DNA of 64,000 bases, taken from contig JAPWDM010000014.1 of assembly GCA_035578155.1 (NCBI GenBank), positions 10,829,501-10,893,500 on the forward strand, read 5' to 3'. Source of the DNA: Brachynemurus nebulosus. Taxonomy: Eukaryota > Arthropoda > Insecta > Neuroptera > Myrmeleontidae. Position 1 is the stretch's first letter, and each line of letters starts with the position of its first letter. The notes below the pieces were generated by a model. It did no database searches, was not told the origin of the DNA, and worked only from the letters and a program-made list of their open reading frames with translations. Below, in pieces: positions 33,440-45,807 of the stretch. Both the position numbers and the translations under genes were made by a program.

Positions 33440-33990
33440 TATTGACATTTAATGGGATTTCATGGTAGCGCCGTGGATACTGTTACTCCGAATGCAATGA
33501 CATTTGTAGGGGACCATCTAGGAACCAGACCGCATAATTTGTGATAATTTCATAAAAAATAATTGAATAGTTCAGAAGTTATGCCAGTTGGTGCAATTTA
33601 GTATATTAATGGAATAATACTGGCGTCGCTACCGTTACTCCGATTTCGATTAAATTCATAGGGGACCATTTAGGAACCAAACTGCATAATTTCTGAAAAT
33701 TTCATTAAAAACAATTCAATAGTTCAGAAGTTATGCCACTTGGTGCAAACTGGCGACACACAGACGGACAGACACCAGACCAAAATTGTTCAGAAAGCTC
33801 TAAAACGTAAAATGTGCGTAAAAAAATTTATTTTGAAGGGAAAAAGTTTTTATTTTTCAAAAGTGATCACAATGCTTTCGCTACTTTAGTAGTCTCGGAA
33901 CCAAAAATATAGTATCATAATCATATCTCGGAACCATAATAAGTTTTTAAATTAGGTTCATCAAATTGCTATTTGATTTGCAATTTGATT
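33440..33990 (+). repeat. Repeat P with two tandem units
   Basis: Two related units of about 150 bp (near 33478-33600 and 33628-33750) each carry GTTACTCCGA, AGGGGACCAT(C/T)TAGGAACCA and ATAGTTCAGAAGTTATGCCA. They are followed by ACACACAGACGGACAGACACC and GAGACTACT-type strings. The same order occurs in reverse at 58430-58885, including both units. No coding or end structure was recognised; it may be part of a larger non-coding element. Confidence 0.68.
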
Positions 33991-34284
33991 TTTTGGTTGG
34001 TTCTTGACTCTACGACATTGACTGGAACCAGAAATCCAAATTTTAATATTTTTTGCAGATGTATGTCGTTAAACTAGCTTAAACCACATATTTTCGTTGG
34101 TGTTCTAGGCAAGCATAAAAAAAAGCGAGCTATGCTTGGGCAATTCTTACTTTTAATACTTTTCCTTAAAATTTTGTGTACATTTCCATCTTGCTGTTTG
34201 ACTCTCGTGTTTTGTAGTGCTTGCGGGAATCGTCCACAGACTCAAGTTTCATAAAAGTTTTCCTTTTTTTTTTCTTTGCTCGTC

Positions 34285-34445
34285 AGTCGTTTTCCGCCCT
34301 AATTTTACAAAAATACCGCCCTTAAAATTATGCTCCCCGACAAAAAAAAAACGGCGACGCCGAAATCCGCCCTTAAAATTTGCCAAGAAATTTAGAAATT
34401 TAGAATTTCTTGTATTGGCTTTCGGCCCTAATTTCTAGTCTCTGC
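34285..34445. mobile_element. CCGCCCT-rich hAT remnant
   Basis: Repeated CCGCCCT(T/A)A(A)AATT strings separated by A/T runs, ending GGCCCTAATTTCTAGTCTCTGCCCTGG. The style is that of the hAT MITE at 11953-12278. No clear inverted ends or duplication were found, so this is probably a fragment. Confidence 0.4.
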
Positions 34446-35167
34446 CCTGGCAAAAACCTATTACATAATGTTTCAATTTTTGAATGTCACTATAGGTACA
34501 TTACCACACGATGAATACACAATATTCTCGACAGAAACGATTCATGTTGTAATAGTATTCTTTATTGTAAGATGGCACTGTATGTACGTTATATTTATTA
34601 TTCAAATATTATTTGACAATTAAAAGTGAGGTTAAGAGTTCAATATAATATTAACACAAAAGAGATAGACACAATATCGTTACTTTTATTATAGAGTTAA
34701 AATTTAATTTGTAAAGTTGTCAGATGATTCAAAATATGGTTCAATGGTTTTTATTTTAACACTTTTTTTCATTTTCGTTACGTTTGATATTTGATGAAAA
34801 TCACTGAACTGTAATTCTCTAATATATTTTTAAGTCAAAATGATTTGAAATCAAGATTTTGATAAATTTTTGATATTAATTAAACGTGATGATTTTAAAT
34901 GTGGACCGAAAAATGAATTGTGTGAAGAACTAATAAGGTTAAAGCTATACAAACATAATAGAATAGACTGATTGCCGTTTTGTATAAGCCTTGAGAGTTA
35001 TCGATTACATCTATAAAGATATTTTTTTGTTACTCAGATCGCTGATTGATATCTATTAAAGATATTTAATTCAATGTGTACATATAATCTTTTTCGGTAT
35101 TTTATAAATTTTATGTAAATTACTTATGAAAAACAAATCCATTGGATACCAAGTTTATCAAAGATAA
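34446..35167. other. AT-rich DNA without recognisable gene
   Basis: Nothing recognisable. Confidence 0.5.
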
Positions 35168-35512
35168 AGTACCCCTGTCTCAGCATCCTGCATAACATAG
35201 CGAATTTCCGTTTATAAAAATTCGTTTTTCTCGGAAACCAGTTGACATAGGATAATAGTTTAAAAACCTTTTTTATGTAATTTTTCTTCCTCTTTCTAAT
35301 GGTGTAAAAAAATGTCGGAAAATCTTTTGAATAAGTGGAAATATAAAAAAAAAACTGATTTTGATTTTTCTCAAGAACAAAGAGCACGTTCTGGGCATCC
35401 GACATGTCTGACTAACGTACTTGCCTAACGGTTTGGCATTTCCAACATTTTCACCAAATTTCGTAAACCTAGGACACTTCGTTCGAGAGTTATCGTTCGG
35501 ACACATATATAC

Positions 35513-35585
<73 letters not shown>

Positions 35586-35675
35586 TATTATTTTCGGTTT
35601 CTAGGGAACTCAAAACAAATTTCTGCCATAGTCCCGGGCTCAAGTCGCGTCATGACATTCTGGAAATTCGCAAAA
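35168..35675 (-). repeat. Dispersed repeat A with (AT)n, copy 3 (reversed)
   Basis: The plus strand runs from CAGCATCCTGCATAACATAG and GCGAATTTCCGTTTATAAA through GTTATCGTTCGGACACATAT, the AT array, CCCGGGCTCAAGTCGCGTCA and TTCTGGAAATTCGC. The left block lost a segment (CTGTAATAGCTGAATTCCA-type) next to CATGACATTCTGG. Confidence 0.8.
35502..35582. repeat. (AT)n microsatellite
   Basis: About 80 bp of AT repeats with CATATATATA interruptions at the left edge; same position in repeat A as the other arrays. Confidence 0.93.
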
Positions 35676-36011
35676 AGGTGTTGGATAGAAATAGGACGCT
35701 CTTACACAATGTCAATCATTCATAGTTTTTCCGGACTAACTAAATAATAGCGGTAGCAAATTCGATAAGTCCCGTAACCAGGACAGTATGGATGATTCAC
35801 TGATTGTGAGATGCATACGATTTCAGCGAAATAAGGCCGGTTTTTTACTTAATTTATAATGTTTACAATTTGTATATACCGCTCAAAACGATGGGTAAGA
35901 TCGGACATTGACTATTACAAAGTGGGCAAGTGTGAGAAATCCACCCAACGCGATGACAAACATGATGAATCTGGAAGGATTTCATGGCTAGAACTACGAA
36001 ATCTTGAAAAG

Positions 36012-36452
36012 TAGTGATGAGGAAATGCAAGACCAAGACCAAGACTTGGCAGTCTTGGTCTTGGTCTTGCTCTTGCATTCAGAATCTTGGTCTTGGTCTT
36101 GCTAGAGCAGTTTGAGTCTTGGTCTTGCAAAGTGCAGTCTTGGTCTTGGTATTGCTAAAAAATCTTGTACTTTCCTGCATTTTTTTATTAGCGAATTTTT
36201 TCCTTCTGAAATCAGAATTTTCTCTTTTTACGGTATTAATTATACTTCCAAACTATTTAAATAGGTTTGTAAGAGTCTTGCTTCTTTCTTGCTTTTGTCT
36301 TGGTCTTACTCACTTGAGTCTTGGTATTGGTCTTGCAGCCATACTTATAGTCTTGGTCTTGGTCTTACTCTTGGTATACATAGTCTTGGTCTTGGAAAAA
36401 ATGCAAGACCAAGACAAGACTGCAAGACCAAGACTAATTTTGCTCATCACTA
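36012..36452 (+). mobile_element. hAT-like MITE rich in AAGACC hexamers (copy 2)
   Basis: The 441-bp element starts TAGTGATGAGGAAATGCAAG and ends TTTTGCTCATCACTA, in the orientation opposite to 991-1460. The AAGACC/GGTCTT runs sit around the same AT-rich core (TTTTTATTAGCGAATTTTTT and AATTATACTTCCAAAC). The flanks TTGAAAAG and CTTAAAAG match at 6 of 8 bases. The plus-strand frames (112 and 61 codons) are repeat artefacts. Confidence 0.85.
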
Positions 36453-36460
36453 CTTAAAAG

Positions 36461-38690
36461 AGTCACTTTCGTAGACTCTTTCGACAATATTTAACCATAA
36501 CGTTTCAAATCTACAAAGAAAAATGTAAGTAAACAATATTGGTTTACACCTCAGAACATTCAAATATTTACCAGACATATTACCAATGTAACATCTGAAA
36601 AATACTGGCAAATGTAATTATCATGTTCAGATCTAACAAAATAAAGAAAAGACAATAGATTGAAACACCTGCAAAAACAATAATATTAACGCTGTGCTGC
36701 TCGCAATCAACCCATAAATCCAATTTCACAAATTTCTTGCACATATGCAGATTTTACAAAAAGAAACGAAACAATTTTTTCATAAATTTCCATGTAAATA
36801 GTAATAATAAGAATAAAGCAATTTTTTTTATTACACTGAATTTATTATTCTTTTGTACTAAAAATGGAATTTGTAAAACAACGACAGTGGCTAAGCACTG
36901 CAAATTTCCAAGTAATATAATAATTACTAATATCAAAATCCATTTTAGAAAACTCGTTTCAAAGTACAAAACACCATAAGTAAAAGTCGTTACTATATAA
37001 TTTTTTACTCCATCGACTAAATATGGCGAAGTTACTTTCCAAACAGAATAATAAAAACTTTTTTTAAAAATTCATATAGAAATTTAATTAGAATAAAATC
37101 AAAAAATGTCTCGTGCGGGCGTTTAAATTTTTTATTTAGATCTGTTAATTAGAAAATAAATTACAAACACAGCTGTCCGTGTAGTTTTTTTTTTCGAAAA
37201 AAAACGAAATTAAAAAAAAATTCTGTGCACTTTTTAATTGCATATTCTAAACCCTATCTATTATAAATAAATTATCGTTGAAAAAACAAACATATGGACG
37301 TTTGAAAAGGCATAATTTTTTTTTATAAATTAGACGTTAACCGGCGCCTTCCATTAAATCATCAATTTTATTAGTAAAATATTATTATAAAGGTTGTCAG
37401 GAATTAGAAAAGAATAATTATCCCTTACAAAATGTAAATACTAAATTCCTAACCTATCATTTTTGACAGCTATCATATGTTCATAATCAGCCATTTTTGT
37501 TATATGTTAGAATATTTTAAATGGCGGGTACTTTTGAATAATATTTGTTTCGGTAATCCGCGAACGACAAGCGCCTAGTGTATATCGAAATGGAACTTGT
37601 CGTGTCGTGTTATTTTGGGATCAATTGTTTAAGAATTTAATACATTCAAATAATTCATAGCAACAAAATGATTATTAAATCAAGAAAAGGAAAACCGAAA
37701 ACCAAACTGAGGAAAGAAAGACAAAAAAGAACAAATTTAAAACAAACGCTAACTGCATTCTTCAAACTACTTTGACATAAGAAAACTAAGAAAAAAACTC
37801 CACACATCTTTCTTCTAAATATACATATTGCATTCCACTTTTGTACATGGTTCTATAAAATACCGTTCACTCTTTCTAACATAAATTTAAAATATTACTG
37901 TCATATTAAATATATTGTCATCCCATGTTATTAATCGGTGTATGTATTGTGCATCTTTGTCGTACTCGCGGATTGTACGATTTGTTTTGTGTCGGCAAAT
38001 TAAATAAAAAAAAAGCTTTGAAAACAAGAGGACAAAACAAAAATGTTTTTATTTATATTATTTTTAATAAATAGCTATACGATATTACAACATTTTAAGA
38101 CATGGTTGCCGAATTCTATAGAAACATGATGTACACAAAAAAATTTTTTTCATACATATTAGTCTCCTCTGTATTATGTGATTAAAAATGTAAGTAATGA
38201 GAGGATAATGGTGTCGGAAGTTTGGTGTCTTTTACTTTTTCAAGATAAAATGCATATTTTTGTATTGTCTTTCTTATTGTATTATCTTGTTGTCTTTGTC
38301 TTCGTTGAAGAATAACTATTAGGGCATATAAAAAGGGGTGATCACTTTTTGAAGTTAGAACGTAGTGTAGTTTAATGATTATTGCGTCTGAGGCAGTTGT
38401 CTCAGTAGCTTGAGTTTGCATCTTAATCAGAAAAATTTCCTAGAAAATTAGTATTCCTACATAGGGCCTACCTTCTATCTAATATATTGATTAGTATGTA
38501 AAGGCATATAGGCTAAAAAAACTGACTGTTGCTGTTGCTAAATGGTAAAAAATATAAGCTGTTCGACCAACTAGTAATAACTTAAAAAAATAATTCTGAA
38601 ACTTGTATCCTTGTGACCCAAAGTGGTGGATGTCTTTTGATATTCAAATTTTTATTTTCGGCTAGTACTTTTTCCGTCTCTTGACTACTG
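36461..38690. other. Single-copy-looking AT-rich DNA
   Basis: I see no paired element ends here. Overlapping frames at 36737-36979 are Asn/Lys/Phe-rich and look compositional. A patch at 37540-37780 is less AT-biased and contains the small frame listed separately. Confidence 0.45.
37668..37775 (+). CDS. Possible 35-residue basic micropeptide frame
   Basis: The frame begins in the context CAACAAAATG, a good insect-type start context, and encodes a very basic peptide (starts MIIKSRKGKPKTKLRK and ends with AFFKLL). About 120 bp upstream the DNA is less AT-rich (GCGAACGACAAGCGCC, CTTGTCGTGTCGTG). A polyadenylation-like AATTAAATAAAAA occurs near 38000. I recognise no family. Lys-rich frames are easy to get by chance in A-rich DNA, so this is only a candidate. 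Confidence 0.15.
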   Translation: MIIKSRKGKPKTKLRKERQKRTNLKQTLTAFFKLL

Positions 38691-38850
38691 CCATGGGTGG
38701 ATTCAATCAGTTGAAAAGGGGGGGCTGCCTCTAATCCCAGGAGGAATTATGAATAATCCTGCTTTTTTAATTGTATGTTTAATTAAAAAAGTTACCCATT
38801 GTAGATTAAGGGGGGGGCAGCAGCCTCCACAGCCCCCTGGATCCGGCTTC
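38691..38850. mobile_element. Possible hAT MITE with GGATYCA ends
   Basis: ATGGGTGGATTCAATC followed by GGGGGGGCTGCC at the left, and GGGGGGGCAGCAGCCTCC with CCCCCTGGATCCGGC at the right. The latter reads, reversed, GCCGGATCCAGGGGG, a common insect hAT start. Imperfect inverted ends and no clear duplication. Confidence 0.45.
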
Positions 38851-41800
38851 AAACTTTTAGATGAAGTATAATATTTTTTCTAATGAATATAATTACTGAA
38901 GAAACCGCCCAAAATTCAATGTAAAATTAAAATTCGTTAGGGAAATATTATGTTCCATTTAAAATTCCGAAATTGCCGGGACTGAGAGATTATTAACTAA
39001 AAATAGGGTGTAAAAAATAGGCTCATTTCGAGTAATAAAAGTCAAGTAAGTTTCAGGTCTACCCTTCAGGCTCTTTTCGAGATACTATCTGGCAAAAAAG
39101 TCGGCGAGATACCCCATATACAAATCAATGTGAAAGGATTGAATTTCCATGGACGCCGCTTCCTAATCTTTTCCTCTCTGGACCTAAATTCATGCCTATG
39201 TATTTTTACATTACGTCTTTAATTCAGAAACTCATAATATAATTTCAAATTAAATAAAGATGATATATACGTAAGCGCAAAGTTTTTGAGCGATCAAAGT
39301 CCACTTTACAGTACTCCGTTAAATAAATTAAAGTAAGGGCCTACACCATTCAAAAAATCGTATTTATATAAATACATGTGTTACTTACTATTGCTATGTA
39401 AATGTATTTTTCATAAAAAATATTTCCTGTTAGTATTTAATATTTTAAAATTGGTAGCGTTAAATCGTTTTGAAACATTGAATTTCTTATCACAGGTATT
39501 TCTAATTTTAATTAATATTACATAGTTCTTGTAGTTTAGAAACGTTTCATTTTTAATATTCTATACTTATCTGAACAGTTTACTAAATATTGCAAATAAT
39601 AAAATGGTATACACTTTTCTCTACTAAAATCTGTACTTTTCAATTGTTAATTAAATGAAATGTATTCAATTTTATTGAACTACCTGATGTAAACATAGAA
39701 TCCTACATTTGTAAAGTTGCTATTATTATGAAATTCTTAATATTATTTATTAATTTAACAGATTTGAGCGTTACTTTATGGTATTCCATATTTGATATTG
39801 GCAAATAAAAACACGTTTGAGAATGATAATATTGACCGAAACTTGCCATAAGAGTTTTTATATCCAATAAAAGTGGAATTTTGTGAAGTAAAATGTTTTT
39901 ATTTACCAATATTATTTATTTAATTTAAAATTACTTATTTAAGTAGGTATATCATTTTATTACTGTATAAATGAGCAAACTATTTCAAGATCTGTTACTT
40001 TTTTTTACAACGTAGTGTATTTTTATACATTGTATATACAGTGCAATATTCAATGAATGAGAGATCAAATAACTAATATAGCGGGAGTTTAGATATAATT
40101 ACTCTATATCCATCTTTATTGTGAAAGTATTTTATCTTCTTAATGTAATAAAATATGTATATCTCTTACTAAAAATATATCTTTCCTTTTTGTTGGACTT
40201 TGATCCCTCAAGAATTCTGCGTTTAGTTATACTTATCTATACTTTAACATATAGTCACCAATCAAAAAGTTCTAATAAAATAACGTGAAATTAAATTTTG
40301 GAAAAAACTCCTCAAAACTAATAGAATAAACTTAAAAATAATTAATTCACTCAAATTTTCTTTTTCGTTCATGTAATTACACAACAAGAAAAAATGATTT
40401 TTTTCTCTAACATAACCTCAAACCACATAGGTACATACACCGAATAGACCACCAATGATGCTGCCATCTTCATTTGAAACAATGAAAAAAAAATCGAACG
40501 CAACTTTCAAATTTTGTAATAGCCATAACAATTATGGTTATTGTTTAAGAAGAGAGTTTAATTGATTTTTCATTACCATCTATGTTTCTGTCTGTCTATC
40601 CGTGTGTGTATACATGTGACGTAGTATGTAGAGTGTGATATGGTGTGGTCTTGGTCTCACAAAAATGATGGAAAAAGAAATTACTGAATCCGTTAATTAC
40701 TTAATGTTTAAACTCATCACAAATATATATTTTTAAATATATTATTTACAATTTGTAATTTATATGTTTAGTTAAGTTTGTTGCGACATCAGAATTATTA
40801 CGTTATATGACGTTGGAAATTAATTTTACAAGTTTATTTTACGTTAATGATTCCAGTTGGTTCATCAATCACTATTTGTCTTTCTGATTAATTGTTGTTT
40901 TCAAGAGAATTTTGTTAAAATGTACAAAAGAGTTAAAGAACTTATCCAAAATTACTCACTTATTACATGTGGTGATTATATATAAATGATAAGTGAAAAC
41001 ATCATTGATATTGTATGGTTGGTTCTTTAATTATCACTGATTATTTTGTTCATAAACTTTGCATCAATTAAAAATGTCATTTTGAACAAATAGCTTTTAG
41101 CAATTAAAACTTATTTATACGATGATATTTTTTACGGTATTTGCTATCGTGCGAGTAATTATTACGATAGTTTATAGATTATCCTGACAGTGACAACGAC
41201 TGTCATGACTACTCTCATCATGTAAATGGGTTTAAAGTTACAAGACTATACTAGATTCACCGAAACAATTCCTAAATGCAAAACATTAAACAACATCAAA
41301 CAGCTCGTAGGACACTCCCACAGAACATCAGTCATCGTGCTTTGTTCAAACTGAAGCGATATATTCAAAAATTTTAACAGTAGATAATTACCAGTAAAAA
41401 TAAATAAAACAACTTTATTAAACTGGATAAGTATTTAAATTTTTACTAAAATTTAGGTTTATTAACTAATCTTGTTTATACTTGAGTTATGTAGATATTG
41501 TAATATTTTGTGCAATATTATAAACATGAAATTGTATGCAACTAATCAAAATAAATAATAGGTATACTTTGTTATTTAAATTTTTTTTTAAGAGAATACT
41601 GAAATGTTAAAGTATTCTAAAAAAAAAAAAATCATACTAAAATACTTTTAAATAAAAAAAAATTTTAAAATCCTTCCAATTCACATATTACCGTTTCTGT
41701 GTAATCGCTTGTACCAACTTCATGAAACATAGTCTGGGCGTCAACTAAATTGTACTTTATGTGTCCATTTTGGAAATTTCAACCAATAAAAATTTATTTA

Positions 41801-42540
41801 GTCACGTGGTTTTGTTTTGTAGCTAGGAATTTTTTGGGTGAATATAGTATAACTGTTATCACGGTCACTGCTAGGGGGCATAATAGGGGGCATGAGACGT
41901 GACGAGGAGCGAGGAGAGAGTTCAAACAAACGTGACATAATGATTGAAATACCGACATCAATTTTATCAGTTCTAAATCTTCAGTTTTATTTTAATAAAA
42001 TTGGTGCATAAGTAGATGACTCCAGATTAACAATAATTTTGTCCCACGCCAAAACTTTATGATTAATTGGAATAATTTAGACACAATTTTTGTCTGCTAT
42101 TAATAAAAATAATTATTAATTAGGGGGGTCTAGTTGTTGTAACATATTATTAGATATAAGATTGGACGAAATGTGACGTAGCTTGACAAAGGGGAATGGG
42201 GGGACCAAAAATGCATGACGTATTTTATGGATCGTTCCTAATTTAACCTTATTCAGTAGAACATATATTTAATTGGTTGACAGTTTGTTGCTATTTAAAA
42301 TTAACCAGTCGATTTTAACAATAAATATTATATAGTAATGAGAATAAACAATTTATTCAATAATGACCAAAAAGTTCTATATTTTTGTATTTTTAGAAAA
42401 ATACCTCTCGAAAGATCTCTGATTACAAAAAGAGAGATTATTCAGAAGTTTTGCTTCCTATGCCAGGATTGCATGCGGTTATTTAGCAATGTTCTTTGCG
42501 GCCTCTAATTTCAACCAATGAAGGCACGCGCCTAGTGCAA
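38851..42540. other. Long AT-rich stretch without recognisable gene
   Basis: No gene, RNA or paired ends were found in about 3.7 kb. At 42125-42240 the strings GGGGGGTCTAGTTGTTG and AATGGGGGGACCAAAAATGC lie in weak inverted orientation and may be a small element remnant. Confidence 0.5.
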
Positions 42541-42845
42541 TTACTATCACATAATGACCATCACAGCTCCTATCATGACAGTTCTATCCCAAAAATGCTA
42601 CCATCGTGAAGATAGGCTTGAAGTGTGTGTAAATGTAAGTCAAAATAAATTTATGATGTGGGTGAAACACAAGGGAAATGACGGTGCCCAGACATTAGGA
42701 GGTACACATCGACAATTGTCTTCTTCCAGAATCCAGGAATATATTCGTTCGGAATTGTGAAAAGAAACTATAGAAAACCTTCCATTTGTCACGAGGATCG
42801 AACCTTGACACACAAATTTTAGTATAGATGGCTTAGCCAACCCCG
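42541..42845 (-). repeat. tRNA-derived SINE candidate
   Basis: On the minus strand, GGTTGGCTAAGCCATC (A-box-like, 42829-42842) is followed about 25 bp later by AAGGTTCGATCCTCG (B box GGTTCGATCC, complement of 42795-42804). This is the spacing and order of an RNA polymerase III internal promoter in a tRNA-derived SINE head. Downstream on the minus strand the sequence is less AT-rich than the surroundings (down to about 42541) and could be the SINE body. There is no full cloverleaf, so it is not a functional tRNA. The short frames on both strands overlap this repeat and are not genes. Confidence 0.6.
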
Positions 42846-44423
42846 GAAATCTGGTTAGTTTCTAGAAACTGAAAATGAAATTTAGCACCTAGTTAGAAGC
42901 CTTTTGAAAGTAACTAGAAGCCTCTCAGACACTTGTTTAAGAACAATTATGGAACCATAGTGTACTTCCACGATCAAGCTATCACCTTTACTACCTTTCG
43001 TGACGATCAAGCCATTGTAAATCAATTTTATCAGGTCGTATACACTTAATTTGTTTATTACCAAATCTGATTGTTACGTAATTAACTTTTATGAAGAGTT
43101 ATACAATAAAAACCGAATTATATTGTTTCATAAAGAGGGCTGTCATAACGTTATTATCTTTATATTGGTAACAAACAATACATTTATTATACTGTAATCA
43201 GTTAGAGCTGCCTTTGTAACAAAAATAAAAAAAAATTCATTCAAAATTTTAGCCTATTAACCATATGCTGTTGTCGCCCATTTAAAATAAATATTATTAT
43301 AACCTTTTGTCTTTAATAAATAATATTGTTAACGAGTTTTATAACACTCTCGTAACCTATCATTAAATATTATCGTATGATAAGTCGCAGAAAAAAAATT
43401 TGTAAGTAATAATTATCAGCCCATGAGTTACCACACGAAATATTTAAGGCAAAAAATTGAAATACTCTGATTTATCTTTAAATTGATGCTGGCAAAAAAT
43501 TTAAAATTGAGGTGAATTATTTTGGTCGAATGCTCTGTGAGCAAAGTTAAAAAGTTTTTCCATTACCAATAAAAGACAATATTTTTGTTGTATTCTTTGC
43601 ACCAAATGGCATCTAGTTATAGCAAAAATGCTTTATTACTGTTGTTAAAAGGCAAAATCTGATCAATTTTATCTGTAAAATGGAATCTGACAGTAGTTTA
43701 GAAAGATTATTTTAGCCCTTTCGATTCAGCTTAATAAAAGTTCAGCTACAAAATTATGACCCGCGAAGCGAAAAATTTAACGTTATCTGTTATCTCGAAT
43801 TCATACAGATTCAGAAAAAATTAATGGACAATGATTGTATTAAGCCAAAGTATCTTAAGTCAATTTAAGTAAAACAACAGATTTCTGTTGATTATTACCC
43901 ATGCCAAGTTGGCCAACGTTTTACTCTTCTTAAATAGAAAAATATTTACAGCAGAAAAACAGTAGTTTAAGTTATTTTTTATAGGCCCTATCAAACATAA
44001 AAACTTGGCTTCTGCAAAATAAAAATTTTAGACTTAAGATACTTTGACCTGTGGCCACAGTTATATTAAAACGATTCGTGCGCCACCGATTGTAAAACCG
44101 TTGTACTAATTCAGAAACCTTTACTAGCGTGAGCACAATAACTGATAACTGACTTATAGAAGCATAAACGGGACGTAGGTATATAATTATATAAATTTTT
44201 TTGATCCGCCAGAAATTTTGGTATTAAGAATAAATATTTCTTACAAAAAAAGAAAAAAAACACAAAACAAAATTTAATTGAGTACCTTGCATAAATGTTG
44301 GAAATTTTACGAAATTTAAGAAACCACACACCTAGTAACAATGACTTGGAAACACCAAATTTGCTTGTGATACAAATTCCAAATTGTTTCCGTAGTACTA
44401 TTGACTGTACAACGGGTGTCCAA
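42846..44423. other. AT-rich DNA without recognisable gene
   Basis: No gene. CACCAAATGGCATCTAGTTATAG near 43611 resembles CGACCGAATGGCATCCGATTAA near 45909, so an old repeat may flank the element at 44426-45805. Confidence 0.4.
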
Positions 44424-44425
44424 TA

Positions 44426-45805
44426 GGGTGTTTCATTTTGTAAGGAAAAAAAATAAAATGTAAAATTTTTTCAAACTTTGCTTATGCCCCGAGTCTCAGT
44501 GATATAAAAATATATATGCCAAATTTCAAGAAGATTGGCCAATATTTAGAGGTTGCACACTTTGATCAGTTTTGTAAAAATATTGTAAAGAATTGTTTCT
44601 GTTGTTCATCCCTGACCGATTAGACCCTCACATGGCTCTAATCGTTTCATTTCCTTTTTCTTTGTAGGTTTGGTTTCTAAATTTTTAGTCATATTTTACT
44701 TATCAGTCTGAGTAAAACGTCTCTCCAAAAAATCCAAAAGACAATTCCAAAAGACAAAGAAAGTTTCTAGCAAATACGAAAGATGCTTTAGGTGATTAAC
44801 AAATATGTGAGCACTTATTAATATCTACATCTGAGTAAGTGCTCAGAAACTAGCGTATCCAAATCATTATTTGGAGCCCATCGACTCACAATTGCCTCGT
44901 GCCCAAAGTGAACCTATATGAAGCTGACAAAATGTGAAACACGTTTCATTCCTTTAACTTTTTCGCGCCGAAGATTGTATATTCCCGTGATAAGAAAATG
45001 TGACAAATAGTCGAAGAGCGTATTTATCCGACTTATAATAAAGAAGTTTTTTTTTCAAAAAGTATTTTTTTTACAAGTATATAACAGCCAAATTTATATT
45101 GTACTTTAGAAGACCGTACGGTTCCGCAAACCTCGAAAACTGCTCGTCTTATGGGCATACATACTTAATAGGAAAATAGCACGTCGCGAAAGGGTTAATT
45201 ATCATGAAAGAATATTCAGCTTTTCGGAAATTGAATGAAGTTTAGTGAAGAGGACAATTTTAAGTGCATAGTTAGCCTTTACCATCCACCATGCTTGACG
45301 TAGAGCCCCTGGGATCCTGAAACTGAAGTTGTTTTTAGACCAGTCACCGAGGCACAGGAGTGAGAGTTGTAATAATTTTTTTGTAGTCTGCTTTTGCATA
45401 ACTTCCATTTTTTAAGACATTTTGAATGTAGTTAAACATTTCGACTTGTTATTCTTCTAGAAAACTTTGAATGCCATTTTCCTCATCCAGCATTGTCGTA
45501 TATGACTCCTTGTCAAATGAAGCCCACAGACTTTGGAACTTCCCAAAAGTTAGAACCACTTAATTCTATGCTACTCAGACATTCCTTTCAATATTATTTA
45601 TATATTAGTAAATGAGAATTCCATTAGTACAAAGTACTGCAATATTAGCAATTTCATTAGTTAGAGAAAAAAGTGATTAATGTGTGCAACTCTTAACTAT
45701 TATCCAATTTTCTTGAAATTTGGCATATATGTCTTTTACATCACTGAGACTCGGGGCGTAAGCAAAGTCATATGAAAACCACATCTTTGGAAAAATGAAA
45801 CACCC
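44426..45805 (-). mobile_element. TA-flanked element with about 170-bp inverted ends and protein remnant
   Basis: The left end is GGGTGTTTCATTTTGTAAGG and the right end AAAAATGAAACACCC, with TA on both sides (44424-44425, 45806-45807). The inverted similarity runs inward for about 170 bp, including GCCCCGAGTCTCAGTGAT / ATCACTGAGACTCGGGGC and GCCAAATTTCAAGAA / TTCTTGAAATTTGGC. The interior (about 45185-45560, minus strand) holds a broken coding remnant. Length 1,380 bp. TA insertion suggests a Tc1/mariner-type element, but the protein does not show a DDE motif and the superfamily is left open. Confidence 0.8.
45185..45560 (-). pseudogene. Decayed element-encoded protein, C-terminal part
   Basis: On the minus strand two frames carry one message. 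The first (about 45560 to 45350) reads SLWASFDKESYTTMLDEENG, a stop, then NGSYAKADYKKII. After a frame change the second (to 45202) reads LSLLCLGDWSKNNFSFRIPG, then ALRQAWWMVKANYALKIVLF. The block PGAxxxAxWMxKAxYxLKIxLF resembles, from memory, a conserved block of uncharacterised repetitive-element proteins in insects and cnidarians; I cannot name the family. The in-frame stop and the frame change show it is dead. Confidence 0.5.
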
Positions 45806-45807
45806 TA

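Noticed and set aside
36119..36457. 112-codon plus-strand frame
   Set aside because: Same cause: hexamer repeats of the second AAGACC element.
42125..42240. GGGGGGTCTAGTTG and GGGGGGACCAAAAATGC as element ends
   Set aside because: The strings are in unclear relative orientation and no duplication was found.
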